From JAFGNW01 sp964618515 (lineage in GTDB: Bacteria > Zixibacteria > MSB-5A5 > GN15 > FEB-12): DNA of 39,166 nt. Positions within the stretch are counted from its first letter, which is position 1; every line of letters begins with the position of its first letter. Where the stretch lies: the NCBI GenBank assembly GCA_964618515.1, contig CAZUAS010000014.1, forward strand, positions 1-39,166. The letters are read 5' to 3'. Shown here piece after piece: positions 25,494 to 32,923 of the stretch. The notes below the pieces were generated by a model, which ran no database searches, was not told where the DNA came from, and saw nothing but the letters and a program-made list of their open reading frames with translations. The position numbers and the translations under genes were made by a program.

Positions 25494-25520
25494 AAACCGA
25501 TATTTTGTAAAGGAATAATT

Positions 25521-26561
25521 ATGAAATATGGCATAACTCTTTTGGGTAATCGAGTGGCACCACGGTGTATTTACGCTGATACTATTCTATTGGTGTCTCA
25601 AAGGCGCAACAGCCTGAGTACCAGAAAAAATCTGCCTTTGCCGGAACATAGTCTTCAGGACCTTTACAATTTACTTATCCAAAACCATGTTGATATCCTT
25701 GTTTGCGGAGGAATCACTCGTGAAAATAAAGAATTCCTGGAATCTCGCGAAGTGCAGGTTATTGATAATGTGGCTTGTTCAGCTGACGATATCATAACGG
25801 CTTTGAAAAAAGGTGGGTTGCATCCGGGATTCGGATTTCAACCTGTTGCAACTGAGTTTGAAACCGACTCCAAAACCACTATAACTTACGACCCGTCAAA
25901 AGAATACGGTGATAAATCAGAGGCTTACGACGAAGAGACCCCGGATAATGACAAGATGGACTGTCTGGCGTGTCTTGACCGCGCCTGTCTGAGAGGTGAA
26001 CCCTGTCCCGATGAAATCAGCACCGTAAGTTCGCCCCAGGTACCTGACAGTGAGATGCTCCATATGCTGGAAGCGGCCACCGATATTGCCTGTGAATCCG
26101 AACGAACTCTGTGCCGCCTCTCGGAGCTTATCTATTTTTGCCTGGAAATGAATTATCATCGCCTGGGTGTCGCTTATTGTGTTGACCTGGAGGAACCTGC
26201 TGAAATCCTGGTGCGGGTACTGCGAAGGTTTTTTGAAGTAATTCCGGTCTGTTGCAAAATAGGCGGTTTGAAACAAAATAATCCCCTGCGGACAGGAGCG
26301 GAAAAAAACCGCTTTACCGACCAGAAAGACATCTTGTGCAATCCCTGGGGTCAGGCTCAGGCTCTTAATCGTCTTAAAACCGACCTCAATATAATGGTCG
26401 GAATCTGTATGGGAGCTGATTGTATTTTTATGCAGAACAGTCAATCGCCGGTGACAACCCTTTTTGTCAAAGACAAGTCGCTGGCCAATAATCCCATCGG
26501 GGCTTTATATTCCGATTATTATTTACGGGAAGCCACCCAGGCCCGGAAAGCAGGCAATTAA
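25521..26561 (+). CDS. NifX-like domain fused to DUF1847 metal-binding domain
   Basis: Residues of about 1-110 follow the dinitrogenase iron-molybdenum cofactor biosynthesis fold (MKYGITLLGNRVAPRC, DILVCGGITRENKEFL). Residues of about 146-340 match DUF1847: CLACLDRACLRGEPC (C148, C151, C156, C162), RLGVAYCVDLEEPAE, CCKIGG, CNPWGQAQALN and MVGICMGADCIF with VTTLFVKDKS. The many conserved cysteines suggest metal or cluster binding. I infer that a carrier or sensor function is joined in one chain. It is the first gene behind a strong sigma-54 promoter and probably heads an operon with the next gene. Confidence 0.8.
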   Translation: MKYGITLLGNRVAPRCIYADTILLVSQRRNSLSTRKNLPLPEHSLQDLYNLLIQNHVDILVCGGITRENKEFLESREVQVIDNVACSADDIITALKKGGLHPGFGFQPVATEFETDSKTTITYDPSKEYGDKSEAYDEETPDNDKMDCLACLDRACLRGEPCPDEISTVSSPQVPDSEMLHMLEAATDIACESERTLCRLSELIYFCLEMNYHRLGVAYCVDLEEPAEILVRVLRRFFEVIPVCCKIGGLKQNNPLRTGAEKNRFTDQKDILCNPWGQAQALNRLKTDLNIMVGICMGADCIFMQNSQSPVTTLFVKDKSLANNPIGALYSDYYLREATQARKAGN

Positions 26562-26604
26562 ACTGAGGATATATATAAATAAACTATAAAAAAGGCAGGA
26601 CATT

Positions 26605-27153
26605 ATGGCTATTCCCACCTTAAATGCAGTTGGATTTTGCGCCCATTATTCCCAACCGGGCGACTGGGCTTTCGACTATGCTTTACAGCTTTCCCGCCGG
26701 TATGCTCTTAAATTAAACGTGTTCCATTTTCTATCCGACCCTTACAACGCCGACCATGATTTGGTCGCCCAGCTCTCACCCCGGGAACGCGAACAACTGG
26801 CCATTGAGCGCGAAAAAGAATTGCGTCTTTACTATGACCAGCGGGCAGGTGATTATCTCGATGTCGGGTTTCGCCTGTGTGAACATGCCGAATGGGTCGA
26901 ACTGCACCGGTGTTTGATTGTAAGAGAATTCCAGGTCCTGGTGCTGGGATATACAGAACGGGGAGTGAAATTCGGCAAGCTTCCGATTGAAGAATTTGCG
27001 GAGGCCTTTATCTGCCCCGTGGTCCTGGTGGGACCTGAAAACCGTGACACATTTCTTATAAACAGCCGGGCGCATATGATAATCGACAAACTCGACCTGA
27101 ACGGCAGAAACTGGAAAGTCATATCGAACGTAACCAGTAAAATGAAATCCTGA
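26605..27153 (+). CDS. Universal-stress-protein-like (UspA family)
   Basis: This 182-residue single-domain protein follows the Usp alpha/beta pattern: AVGFCAHYSQPGDWAFDYALQLSRRY with NVFHFLSDP, VLVLGYTERGVKFG near residue 115, and a terminal strand CPVVLVGPE. The glycine motif for ATP binding (G-2x-G-9x-G-S/T) is not clear, so it may not bind ATP. It lies 43 bases after the DUF1847 fusion gene, probably in the same transcript. The role is unknown. Confidence 0.7.
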   Translation: MAIPTLNAVGFCAHYSQPGDWAFDYALQLSRRYALKLNVFHFLSDPYNADHDLVAQLSPREREQLAIEREKELRLYYDQRAGDYLDVGFRLCEHAEWVELHRCLIVREFQVLVLGYTERGVKFGKLPIEEFAEAFICPVVLVGPENRDTFLINSRAHMIIDKLDLNGRNWKVISNVTSKMKS

Positions 27154-27183
27154 CCGGCCCCGCAATACCTGACCTTGAAAATG

Positions 27184-27221
27184 CTTGATTGCCTGAGGAT
27201 AATTCTTATATTGCAATCAAG
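27184..27221. promoter_or_regulatory. Inverted repeat CTTGATTGC-N20-GCAATCAAG before the first PAS activator
   Basis: The perfect 9-base arms lie 18-55 bases upstream of the ATG at 27239. They contain the TTGC/GCAA half-sites also seen in three other places in this block. A binding site for the activators is likely. An RNA hairpin acting as a weak attenuator is possible. Confidence 0.35.
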
Positions 27222-27238
27222 GTTCAAAGGGCTGAATC

Positions 27239-28549
27239 ATGGATAAAGATTTTTCGCAACTTATTTTTAATAGTATCAGCGACGGCGTTTTTACGGTCGA
27301 TAAAAACTGCGTTATCACCTCTTTTAACAAGGCGGCGGAAAGAATCACCGGTTTCACCGCTTCCGAAGCCATTGGTCAGCACTGTTTTGATATTTTTCGA
27401 ACCGAGGTCTGTCATCGCCAGTGCGCTCTTAAAGATACTCTTAAAACCCACGCCCCAGTGGAAAATGCCCGGGTGACGATTATTACCCGCGAGGGCCGGG
27501 AAATGCCTATCAATGTCACTACGACCATGTTGAAAAACGAGGTGGGCGAACTCATCGGCGCTGTGGAATTTTTCAGAGATATTTCCGAAATCGAGTACCT
27601 GCGTAAAAGCCTGGACCAGAAAAGCACTTTGGACAGTATCATCAGCGTTAATCCTCACATGCACCACCTGATTAACCTTTTACCGGATATCGCCCAATCA
27701 GAATGTAATGTCCTCATTCATGGCCCCAGCGGTTCGGGAAAAGAACTTTTCGCCCAAGTAATCCACGGTCTGAGTCCCCGCCGTTATGGTCCTTATATCA
27801 AAATCAATTGTGCCGCCTTACCGGCTAATTTGCTCGAATCGGAATTGTTCGGCTATGAACAGGGGGCTTTCACCGATGCCAAGCGTAACAAACCCGGCCA
27901 GTTCAGCATGGCTAACGGCGGCACGCTACTCCTCGACGAAATCAGCGAAATGGACATTGCCTTGCAGGTCAAACTGCTGCGCGTTCTCAATAACGGCGAG
28001 TATCGCCCCCTTGGCTCCACTAAAACTTTCCATACCGATGCCAGAATCATTGCCGCCACCAACGCCGATCTCGGAACGGCCATCGCCAATGGAAAATTTC
28101 GGGAGGACTTGTATTACCGGATAAATGTGGTTGATATCAAGATCCCACCCTTGCGAGAACGACCGGAAGATATCCCCCTTCTGGTAAATCATTTTATCGA
28201 ATTATTCCGCCGCAAAAGACGTAAAAATATAACCAGGGTTTCACCCGAAGCCTTAGCCGCCCTGCGACAGCATCCTCTCCCCGGCAATGTTCGAGAATTG
28301 GAAAACGCTATCGAACATGCCTTTGTGCTCTGTCACGGCACAGAAATCAGAACCGAACACCTCCCCCCCCATATTATCTCCCGAAACCTGCCAGCTAATT
28401 TTACCGACCATTATAAGCGCAACGAAAAAGATATTATCCTTGAAACCCTGCAACGTTACCACGGCAACAAAGTAAGAGCCGCCAAAGAACTGGGTATCCA
28501 CCGCTCCACTTTGTGGCGAAAAATTAAAATGCTGGGGCTTGGTACCTGA
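27239..28549 (+). CDS. PAS-domain sigma-54 activator 1 (Cys-rich sensor)
   Basis: This 436-residue protein has a PAS sensor (residues about 5-120), an AAA+ domain (HGPSGSGKELFAQ, GAFTDAKR, GTLLLDEIS, REDLYYRIN) and a Fis-type helix-turn-helix (NKVRAAKELGIHRSTLWRKI). The PAS domain carries C49-x8-C58-x3-C62, a pattern suited to a redox or iron-sulfur sensor. No receiver domain is present, so it is probably controlled by direct sensing. A paralogue follows immediately. It likely controls the sigma-54 promoters flanking this block. Confidence 0.9.
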   Translation: MDKDFSQLIFNSISDGVFTVDKNCVITSFNKAAERITGFTASEAIGQHCFDIFRTEVCHRQCALKDTLKTHAPVENARVTIITREGREMPINVTTTMLKNEVGELIGAVEFFRDISEIEYLRKSLDQKSTLDSIISVNPHMHHLINLLPDIAQSECNVLIHGPSGSGKELFAQVIHGLSPRRYGPYIKINCAALPANLLESELFGYEQGAFTDAKRNKPGQFSMANGGTLLLDEISEMDIALQVKLLRVLNNGEYRPLGSTKTFHTDARIIAATNADLGTAIANGKFREDLYYRINVVDIKIPPLRERPEDIPLLVNHFIELFRRKRRKNITRVSPEALAALRQHPLPGNVRELENAIEHAFVLCHGTEIRTEHLPPHIISRNLPANFTDHYKRNEKDIILETLQRYHGNKVRAAKELGIHRSTLWRKIKMLGLGT

Positions 28550-28621
28550 ATCCCAGATTGAAAAAGTTTTCCTGATAGACTTTTTATTTCTGCCCGTTCA
28601 ATAAAATAATACCATATTTAA

Positions 28622-28653
28622 TTGCAAAAATGTTAAAAGTTGCATTTTTGCAA
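28622..28653. promoter_or_regulatory. Nested dyads upstream of PAS activator 2
   Basis: TTGCAAAAATG (28622-28632) and CATTTTTGCAA (28643-28653) are perfect 11-base arms. Inside the right half lies TTGCA-TTTT-TGCAA (28640-28653). The site is 46 bases before the start codon of the second activator, where it could control that gene directly. Confidence 0.45.
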
Positions 28654-28698
28654 ATAATATTTTATTTTACAATAGATAATTATCATAGAGGACTAACC

Positions 28699-30033
28699 AT
28701 GCCTGATAAATTTAAAAATGCGGAAACTACCGAGATAATCCTTGATTCCATTGCCGACGGTGTTTTTACGGTTGACCGGGACTGGCACATCACTTCTTTT
28801 AATAAAGCGGCCGAAGATATAACCGGTATCCCTCGGGAGATGGCTCTGGGTCAGAGATGCTGTGATGTTTTCCGCGCCTCAATCTGTGAAACCGGTTGTG
28901 CTCTTCGGGAAACATTCAAGACCGGTCAGCAAGTCATCAACCGTCCCATATTCATTATCAACGCGGCTGGTGAAACGATTCCGATCTCCATCTCCACTGC
29001 TTTTTTAAAAGATAAAAATGATAATATCATTGGCGGGGTGGAAACCTTCCGTGATTTGAGCGTCGTTGAAGAATTAAAACGCGAGCTTCACAAAAAATAT
29101 TCTTATCAGGATATTATCAGTAAGAACAACAAGATACTGGAAATCTTCAATATTCTGCCAAGTATCGCCGAGAGTGACAGTACTGTTTTAATTGAAGGTG
29201 AGAGCGGGGTCGGGAAAGAACTTTTCGCCCGGGCTATTCATAATCTTTCTCATCGCAAAAACAAACCCTTTATAACGGTTAATTGTGGCGCCCTGCCTGA
29301 TAGCCTGCTGGAATCGGAACTTTTCGGGTACAAAGCGGGCGCTTTTACCGACGCCCGTAAGGATAAGCCGGGCCGTTTTGCGCTGGCCGAAGGCGGGTCG
29401 ATATTTCTCGATGAAATGGGTGATATCTCGCCGGCTCTACAGGTACGCCTTCTTCGTATCCTCCAGGAAAAAACCTTCGAACCTCTGGGCTCGACTAAAA
29501 CTGTTGTCGCCGATGTCCGTATTATCGCCGCCACTAATAAAAACCTCGAGGAACAAATTAAGAAAGGGAAATTCCGTCGGGATTTATACTACCGCATCAA
29601 CATAATTAAAATTCAACTTCCCCCTTTGCGGGAACGCAAGGAAGACATCCCCCTGCTCATCGAGAATTTTATTTCCCGTTTCAATAAACTGAAACGAAAA
29701 AACATTTCCGATATCTCCCCGGAAACCCTTTCCATCATCATGAACCACGAATTCCCGGGCAATATCCGCGAACTCGAAAACATTATAGAACACGCCTTCG
29801 TTCTCAACCAGACGGGGATTATAAGCGTAAATGACCTGCCCGACTACCTTCGCCCTTCAAAAGATAACACCACCCGCGAATACCAATCCATCGATGATTT
29901 GGAAAAGCATTTCATTACTGAAGTTCTGAAAAAAAATAACTGGAATCGCCAGGAAACAGCCCGGCAACTCAATATGCATAAAACCACTCTCTGGCGTAAA
30001 ATGAAAAAACTTGGGATAAAAATAAGGAATTAG
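28699..30033 (+). CDS. PAS-domain sigma-54 activator 2 (paralogue of activator 1)
   Basis: This 444-residue protein has the same architecture and close sequence to the preceding gene: PAS domain with C54-x8-C63-x3-C67, AAA+ domain (GESGVGKELFAR, GAFTDARK, GSIFLDEMG, RRDLYYRIN) and Fis-type helix-turn-helix (NRQETARQLNMHKTTLWRKM). The start is placed at MPDKFKN, which has GAGGA ahead of it. The longer frame from 28630 would run through the dyad. The pair probably arose by tandem duplication, and the two may form homo- or hetero-oligomers. Confidence 0.9.
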   Translation: MPDKFKNAETTEIILDSIADGVFTVDRDWHITSFNKAAEDITGIPREMALGQRCCDVFRASICETGCALRETFKTGQQVINRPIFIINAAGETIPISISTAFLKDKNDNIIGGVETFRDLSVVEELKRELHKKYSYQDIISKNNKILEIFNILPSIAESDSTVLIEGESGVGKELFARAIHNLSHRKNKPFITVNCGALPDSLLESELFGYKAGAFTDARKDKPGRFALAEGGSIFLDEMGDISPALQVRLLRILQEKTFEPLGSTKTVVADVRIIAATNKNLEEQIKKGKFRRDLYYRINIIKIQLPPLRERKEDIPLLIENFISRFNKLKRKNISDISPETLSIIMNHEFPGNIRELENIIEHAFVLNQTGIISVNDLPDYLRPSKDNTTREYQSIDDLEKHFITEVLKKNNWNRQETARQLNMHKTTLWRKMKKLGIKIRN

Positions 30034-30064
30034 ATTTCATTTTTGTAACAATATTTTATAGTAG

Positions 30065-30080
30065 ATTGCATATATGCAAT
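30065..30080. promoter_or_regulatory. Palindrome ATTGCA-TATA-TGCAAT
   Basis: The perfect 16-base palindrome has the same TTGCA-N4-TGCAA core as the site at 28640-28653. It lies about 130 bases upstream of the start expected from the sigma-54-like element at 30178-30192, a plausible enhancer position. Confidence 0.5.
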
Positions 30081-30177
30081 AATATAAGACAGGTCAACAA
30101 TTCATACTATTTTAAATATCAAGTTATTTTATTATTAAATAATAAGTTATAATAATTTATTCCAAAAGTACTGATTA

Positions 30178-30192
30178 CGGCATACCTTTTGA
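30178..30192 (+). promoter_or_regulatory. Weak sigma-54-like element before the NifX pair
   Basis: CGGCATACCTTTTGA has GG and the -12 G at the right pitch, but the -12 box is TTGA rather than TTGC. Transcription would start near 30203, only four bases before the ATG at 30207. If real, the transcript is nearly leaderless for that gene. Confidence 0.3.
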
Positions 30193-30206
30193 TGCATTAA
30201 TTAAAT

Positions 30207-30617
30207 ATGATAACAAAGGTTGCAATATCAATATGGGACAGTTGTGTTTCACCGGTTCTGGATACCGCCGGCCAACTAATGATAATTGAACTTGACGGCG
30301 GCGGAATAATTTCCCGACGGGTGGTTGATATTCCACAGCTTCATCTGGTTTACAAAATTGATTTTTTTCGAAAACAGGGCTGTAACGTATTGATTTGCGG
30401 TGCGGTTACTCAACCGATGTATCAAATGATTATTTCTTCGGGGATTAAGGTCATCCCCTTTATTCGGGGCTCGGTTGATAACGTCATAGCCGCTTATATC
30501 CGGGGCGAATTACACGGTGATGTTTTTTATATGCCCGGTTATCCCAACCGGAGACGTTGCCGTTGCCGGCACCACCAAAGATATAATCATCTTCGAAATA
30601 AAATTAATGAAGGTTAA
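30207..30617 (+). CDS. NifX-type (FeMo-cofactor biosynthesis-like) protein
   Basis: This 136-residue protein shows the NifX/NafY/NifB-C-terminal fold: VAISIWDSCVSPVLDTAGQ, CNVLICGAVTQPMYQMI and IKVIPFIRGSVDNVIAAY. The tail (PNRRRCRCRHH) is basic, with two Cys and several His, and could bind metal. Members of this family bind or carry metal clusters. No nitrogenase gene is in view. No ribosome-binding site is visible, which fits a short or absent leader. The stop is 10 bases before the next gene, which belongs to the same family. Confidence 0.82.
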   Translation: MITKVAISIWDSCVSPVLDTAGQLMIIELDGGGIISRRVVDIPQLHLVYKIDFFRKQGCNVLICGAVTQPMYQMIISSGIKVIPFIRGSVDNVIAAYIRGELHGDVFYMPGYPNRRRCRCRHHQRYNHLRNKINEG

Positions 30618-30627
30618 GGAGGTAGTT

Positions 30628-30990
30628 GTGATAATTGCTGTATCGTCAAACGGAAAGGATCTCGACAGCGCGGTTGACCCGAGATTTGGAAGGGCACAGT
30701 ATTTCCTCATCTATGATACCGAAACCGATAAGTACCAAGTCCTCGACAACACTCAGAACAGTAATGCCGCTCAGGGAGCCGGAGTGCAGACAGCACAAAT
30801 AATCGCCCGGCAAAAAGCCCAAATGGTCATTTCCGGAAACCTGGGTCCCAAAGCATACACAACTTTAAACACCGCCGGTATTAAAATCGCTCTCTGGTCG
30901 CAGGGCACGGTTAGAGAAGCCGTTGAGCTGGCTAAAAATAACAAACTGCCGTTCACCAATGGCGCCAATGTGCAAAGTCACTGGGGATAG
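30628..30990 (+). CDS. NifX-type protein, second copy
   Basis: The start is the GTG giving MIIAVSSNG, preceded by AAGGAGG at an ideal distance. A longer in-frame reading overlapping the previous gene is rejected. The 120-residue protein has the family core SAVDPRFGRAQYFLIYD, AQGAGVQTAQIIARQ and VISGNLGPKAYTTLNTAGI. It is a complete small cluster-carrier-like domain without the His/Cys tail of its neighbour. Confidence 0.88.
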   Translation: MIIAVSSNGKDLDSAVDPRFGRAQYFLIYDTETDKYQVLDNTQNSNAAQGAGVQTAQIIARQKAQMVISGNLGPKAYTTLNTAGIKIALWSQGTVREAVELAKNNKLPFTNGANVQSHWG

Positions 30991-31019
30991 TATCGATAAC
31001 TTTAGAAAGGAATACGGTC

Positions 31020-31337
31020 ATGTCAACCAACGAAAACAGCCCGATAAAACAGGGAAACAAGAGTCGTACCCGGTATCGTCTCCGGGGGATGATATCCGGC
31101 AAAAAAGGAAAAGCCGTCGGAGTTACTTCCCTGGCGGTGCCGATTCTTGGCTTGATAATCAACGACCTCAGAAAACCGGACAGTCTTTCACGGCAACTGG
31201 TCTATGGCGCTGTAAAAAAACTCCGGGAATTAAAAAAACCGAAAATTGAAATGATTGATATTACCAATAAAGTTGAAATATCAGAAATAACTAACCATCA
31301 AATAAACAATAACAATAATATTACAAAGGAGTATTGA
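31020..31337 (+). CDS. Small conserved-context protein of unknown function
   Basis: I do not recognise this 105-residue protein. The N-terminal half is basic (GNKSRTRYRLRGMISGKKGK), followed by a mildly hydrophobic stretch (VTSLAVPILGLIINDL) and an Asn-rich polar tail (NHQINNNNN). It has a good ribosome-binding site (GAAAGGAAT) and sits 29 bases after the NifX gene and one base before the DUF5320 gene, so it is probably a real member of the operon. The hydrophobic stretch is too short and broken to call a membrane helix with confidence. Confidence 0.6.
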   Translation: MSTNENSPIKQGNKSRTRYRLRGMISGKKGKAVGVTSLAVPILGLIINDLRKPDSLSRQLVYGAVKKLRELKKPKIEMIDITNKVEISEITNHQINNNNNITKEY

Positions 31338-31338
31338 T

Positions 31339-31722
31339 ATGCCAGGAGGAGATAGAACGGGTCCGTTCGGGGCTGGTCCGAGAACCGGTCGTGGAATGGG
31401 TTTTTGTGCCGGATACAATGTACCGGGATATATGAACCCTGGGTTCGGCTATGGATTTGGACGTGGCTGGGGTATGGGTCGTGGTCGCGGCCGTGGTAAT
31501 CGCTGGGGATACTTTTTCGGTGCGCCGGGCTGGTCTATGGGCTATAGCTGGCCATACCCGACAGCACCTGTGGCGCCGGATTACCCAGCACCGGTCTTTG
31601 CAAATGAAAGAGATGAACTCAAATTCCTTAAAGAACAAACCAAGTATTTAACCCAAACACTGGAAGAACTCAACTCCAGAATTAAGGAATTAACCAAAAC
31701 AAAAGAAAATAAAGAGGCCTGA
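31339..31722 (+). CDS. DUF5320-family Gly-rich protein
   Basis: It begins with the family signature MPGGDRTGPFGAGPRTGRG, then a Gly/Arg/Trp-rich middle (GRGWGMGRGRGRGNRWG). A C-terminal predicted coiled coil (about residues 90-125: NERDELKFLKEQ, TLEELNSRIKEL) follows. DUF5320 genes are commonly found beside NifX-like and Mrp/MinD-type ATPase genes, as here. The biochemical role is unknown. AAGGAG lies eight bases before the ATG. Confidence 0.8.
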   Translation: MPGGDRTGPFGAGPRTGRGMGFCAGYNVPGYMNPGFGYGFGRGWGMGRGRGRGNRWGYFFGAPGWSMGYSWPYPTAPVAPDYPAPVFANERDELKFLKEQTKYLTQTLEELNSRIKELTKTKENKEA

Positions 31723-31724
31723 TA

Positions 31725-32024
31725 ATGTTTTTCAATACCCAATTCAATCCACAGCAACCTTTTATCTTTCCCCTTTTCTTTAATCCCGGAGGAAGAGGTG
31801 GCGGAGGCCAGGGTCGAGGTGGAGCAGGCGGAGGCCAGGGGAAAGGTATGGGTCGCCGAGCCCAGGGCCAGGGCGGCGGTCGCGGCTTGGCCGGTGGCAG
31901 CGGTCTCGGTCCAGGCGGCCAGTGTATCTGCCCATCCTGCGGCGCTACGGTCCCGCACCAACAGGGTGTACCTTGTTTCCAGGTGACCTGTCCCAAATGC
32001 GGAACGGCAATGACAAGAAAATAA
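31725..32024 (+). CDS. Gly-rich zinc-ribbon protein
   Basis: This 99-residue protein has a hydrophobic/aromatic start (PFIFPLFFNPGG), a long Gly/Arg/Gln-rich linker and a C-terminal zinc ribbon: CPSCGATVPH and, 12 residues on, CPKCGTAM, plus one extra Cys before the first motif. A metal-binding or nucleic-acid-contact role is possible. It follows the DUF5320 gene by two bases and shares its Gly/Arg-rich style, so the two products may work together. Confidence 0.7.
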   Translation: MFFNTQFNPQQPFIFPLFFNPGGRGGGGQGRGGAGGGQGKGMGRRAQGQGGGRGLAGGSGLGPGGQCICPSCGATVPHQQGVPCFQVTCPKCGTAMTRK

Positions 32025-32039
32025 CGGACAGACAATACC

Positions 32040-32894
32040 TTGAAAATAGCCATCGCCAGTGGAAAAGGTGGCACCGGTAAAACTACCGTTGCCACCAATC
32101 TTGCTTATCTTTTATCGCAATCTGGTAACCGGGTAGTTTATGCCGATTGCGACGTAGAGGAACCCAACGGGCATCTTTTCTTGAAGCCCAATTGGACTCA
32201 GACTATAAATGTCTATGTGAAGAACCCCCGAATCGACCATAATAAATGCGATTTCTGCGGCCGATGTGCCGAGGTCTGTCAGTTCAACGCCCTGGCGGTG
32301 CTTGCCGACCGAGTATTGGTTTTCCCATCCCTGTGTCACAGTTGCGGTGGATGCTTTCATATCTGTCCGCAAAAAGCCATCGAAGAAATCGACCGGTTGG
32401 TCGGTATCGTTAAAGTCGGAAATGGCCGGGGTGTTACAACATATGAAGGCCGTTTAAATATTGGCGAAGCCCTGGCACCGCCCATAATCGGCTTTCTGAA
32501 AAAAACTATCGAACCCTTCGACCTGGTAGTGATTGATGCTCCGCCCGGAACTTCATGTCCGGTAATCGAAGCCGTGAAAAACACGGATTACGTAATTCTG
32601 GTGACCGAACCGACTCCTTTCGGTTTGAACGATTTAATTCTCGCGGTAAATATGATTAGAAAGCTTAATCTCCCCTTCGGAGTGATTGTCAACCGGGTGG
32701 GGGTTGGTGACGACCGCGTCCATGAATATTGCCGGCAGCAAAATGTTGATATAATAATGGAAATCCCCGATGACCGGCGAATTGCGGAACAATATTCCGA
32801 AGGAAAACTTATTATTGATGCTTTGCCCGATTATGCCGAACACTTTAAAAAACTTAGCCGGCGGCTTTTACCGCATAAAACCGCAGGCGTGTAA
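32040..32894 (+). CDS. MinD/Mrp-type P-loop ATPase with inserted ferredoxin domain, copy 1
   Basis: The N-terminus KIAIASGKGGTGKTTVA is the deviant Walker A of MinD/NBP35-type ATPases. A two-cluster ferredoxin insert follows, with CDFCGRCAEVCQ and CHSCGGCFHICP near residues 65-110. The ATPase core resumes with VVIDAPPGTSCPVIEAV and VTEPTPFGLNDL. These proteins are linked to iron-sulfur cluster or metallocofactor assembly by homology to Mrp/NBP35. The start is TTG at 32040, giving an N-terminus right at the Walker strand. No strong ribosome-binding site is seen. The length of 284 residues is typical. Confidence 0.88.
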   Translation: MKIAIASGKGGTGKTTVATNLAYLLSQSGNRVVYADCDVEEPNGHLFLKPNWTQTINVYVKNPRIDHNKCDFCGRCAEVCQFNALAVLADRVLVFPSLCHSCGGCFHICPQKAIEEIDRLVGIVKVGNGRGVTTYEGRLNIGEALAPPIIGFLKKTIEPFDLVVIDAPPGTSCPVIEAVKNTDYVILVTEPTPFGLNDLILAVNMIRKLNLPFGVIVNRVGVGDDRVHEYCRQQNVDIIMEIPDDRRIAEQYSEGKLIIDALPDYAEHFKKLSRRLLPHKTAGV

Positions 32895-32923
32895 TGTGAA
32901 CTTATACGAGGAGCAGGATTATA

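Larger units (their letters stand above)
25022..25520. other. Divergent sigma-54 control region
   Basis: This 499-base AT-rich gap separates the membrane-complex operon (-) from the NifX/ATPase block (+). It contains one -24/-12 promoter facing each way and a cluster of GTTGC/GCAAC half-sites roughly midway. No gene is seen. Confidence 0.75.

Noticed and set aside
28561..28585. AAAAAGT/ACTTTTT stem after PAS activator 1 as a terminator
   Set aside because: The 7-bp stem is A/T-only apart from one G-C pair and would be too weak. The two activator genes may well be co-transcribed.
28630..28698. Upstream start for PAS activator 2
   Set aside because: It would translate through the TTGCA dyad. 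The ATG at 28699 has GAGGA and matches the start of the paralogue.
30517..30627. Longer reading of the second NifX gene overlapping the first
   Set aside because: A perfect AAGGAGG followed by GTG at 30628 gives the normal family N-terminus, and the extra 37 residues match nothing.
31321..32098. Minus-strand Pro/Ser-rich open frames opposite the DUF5320 and zinc-ribbon genes
   Set aside because: They are the antisense of Gly/Arg-rich coding sequence, which keeps reverse frames open. They have no start signals and no family features.
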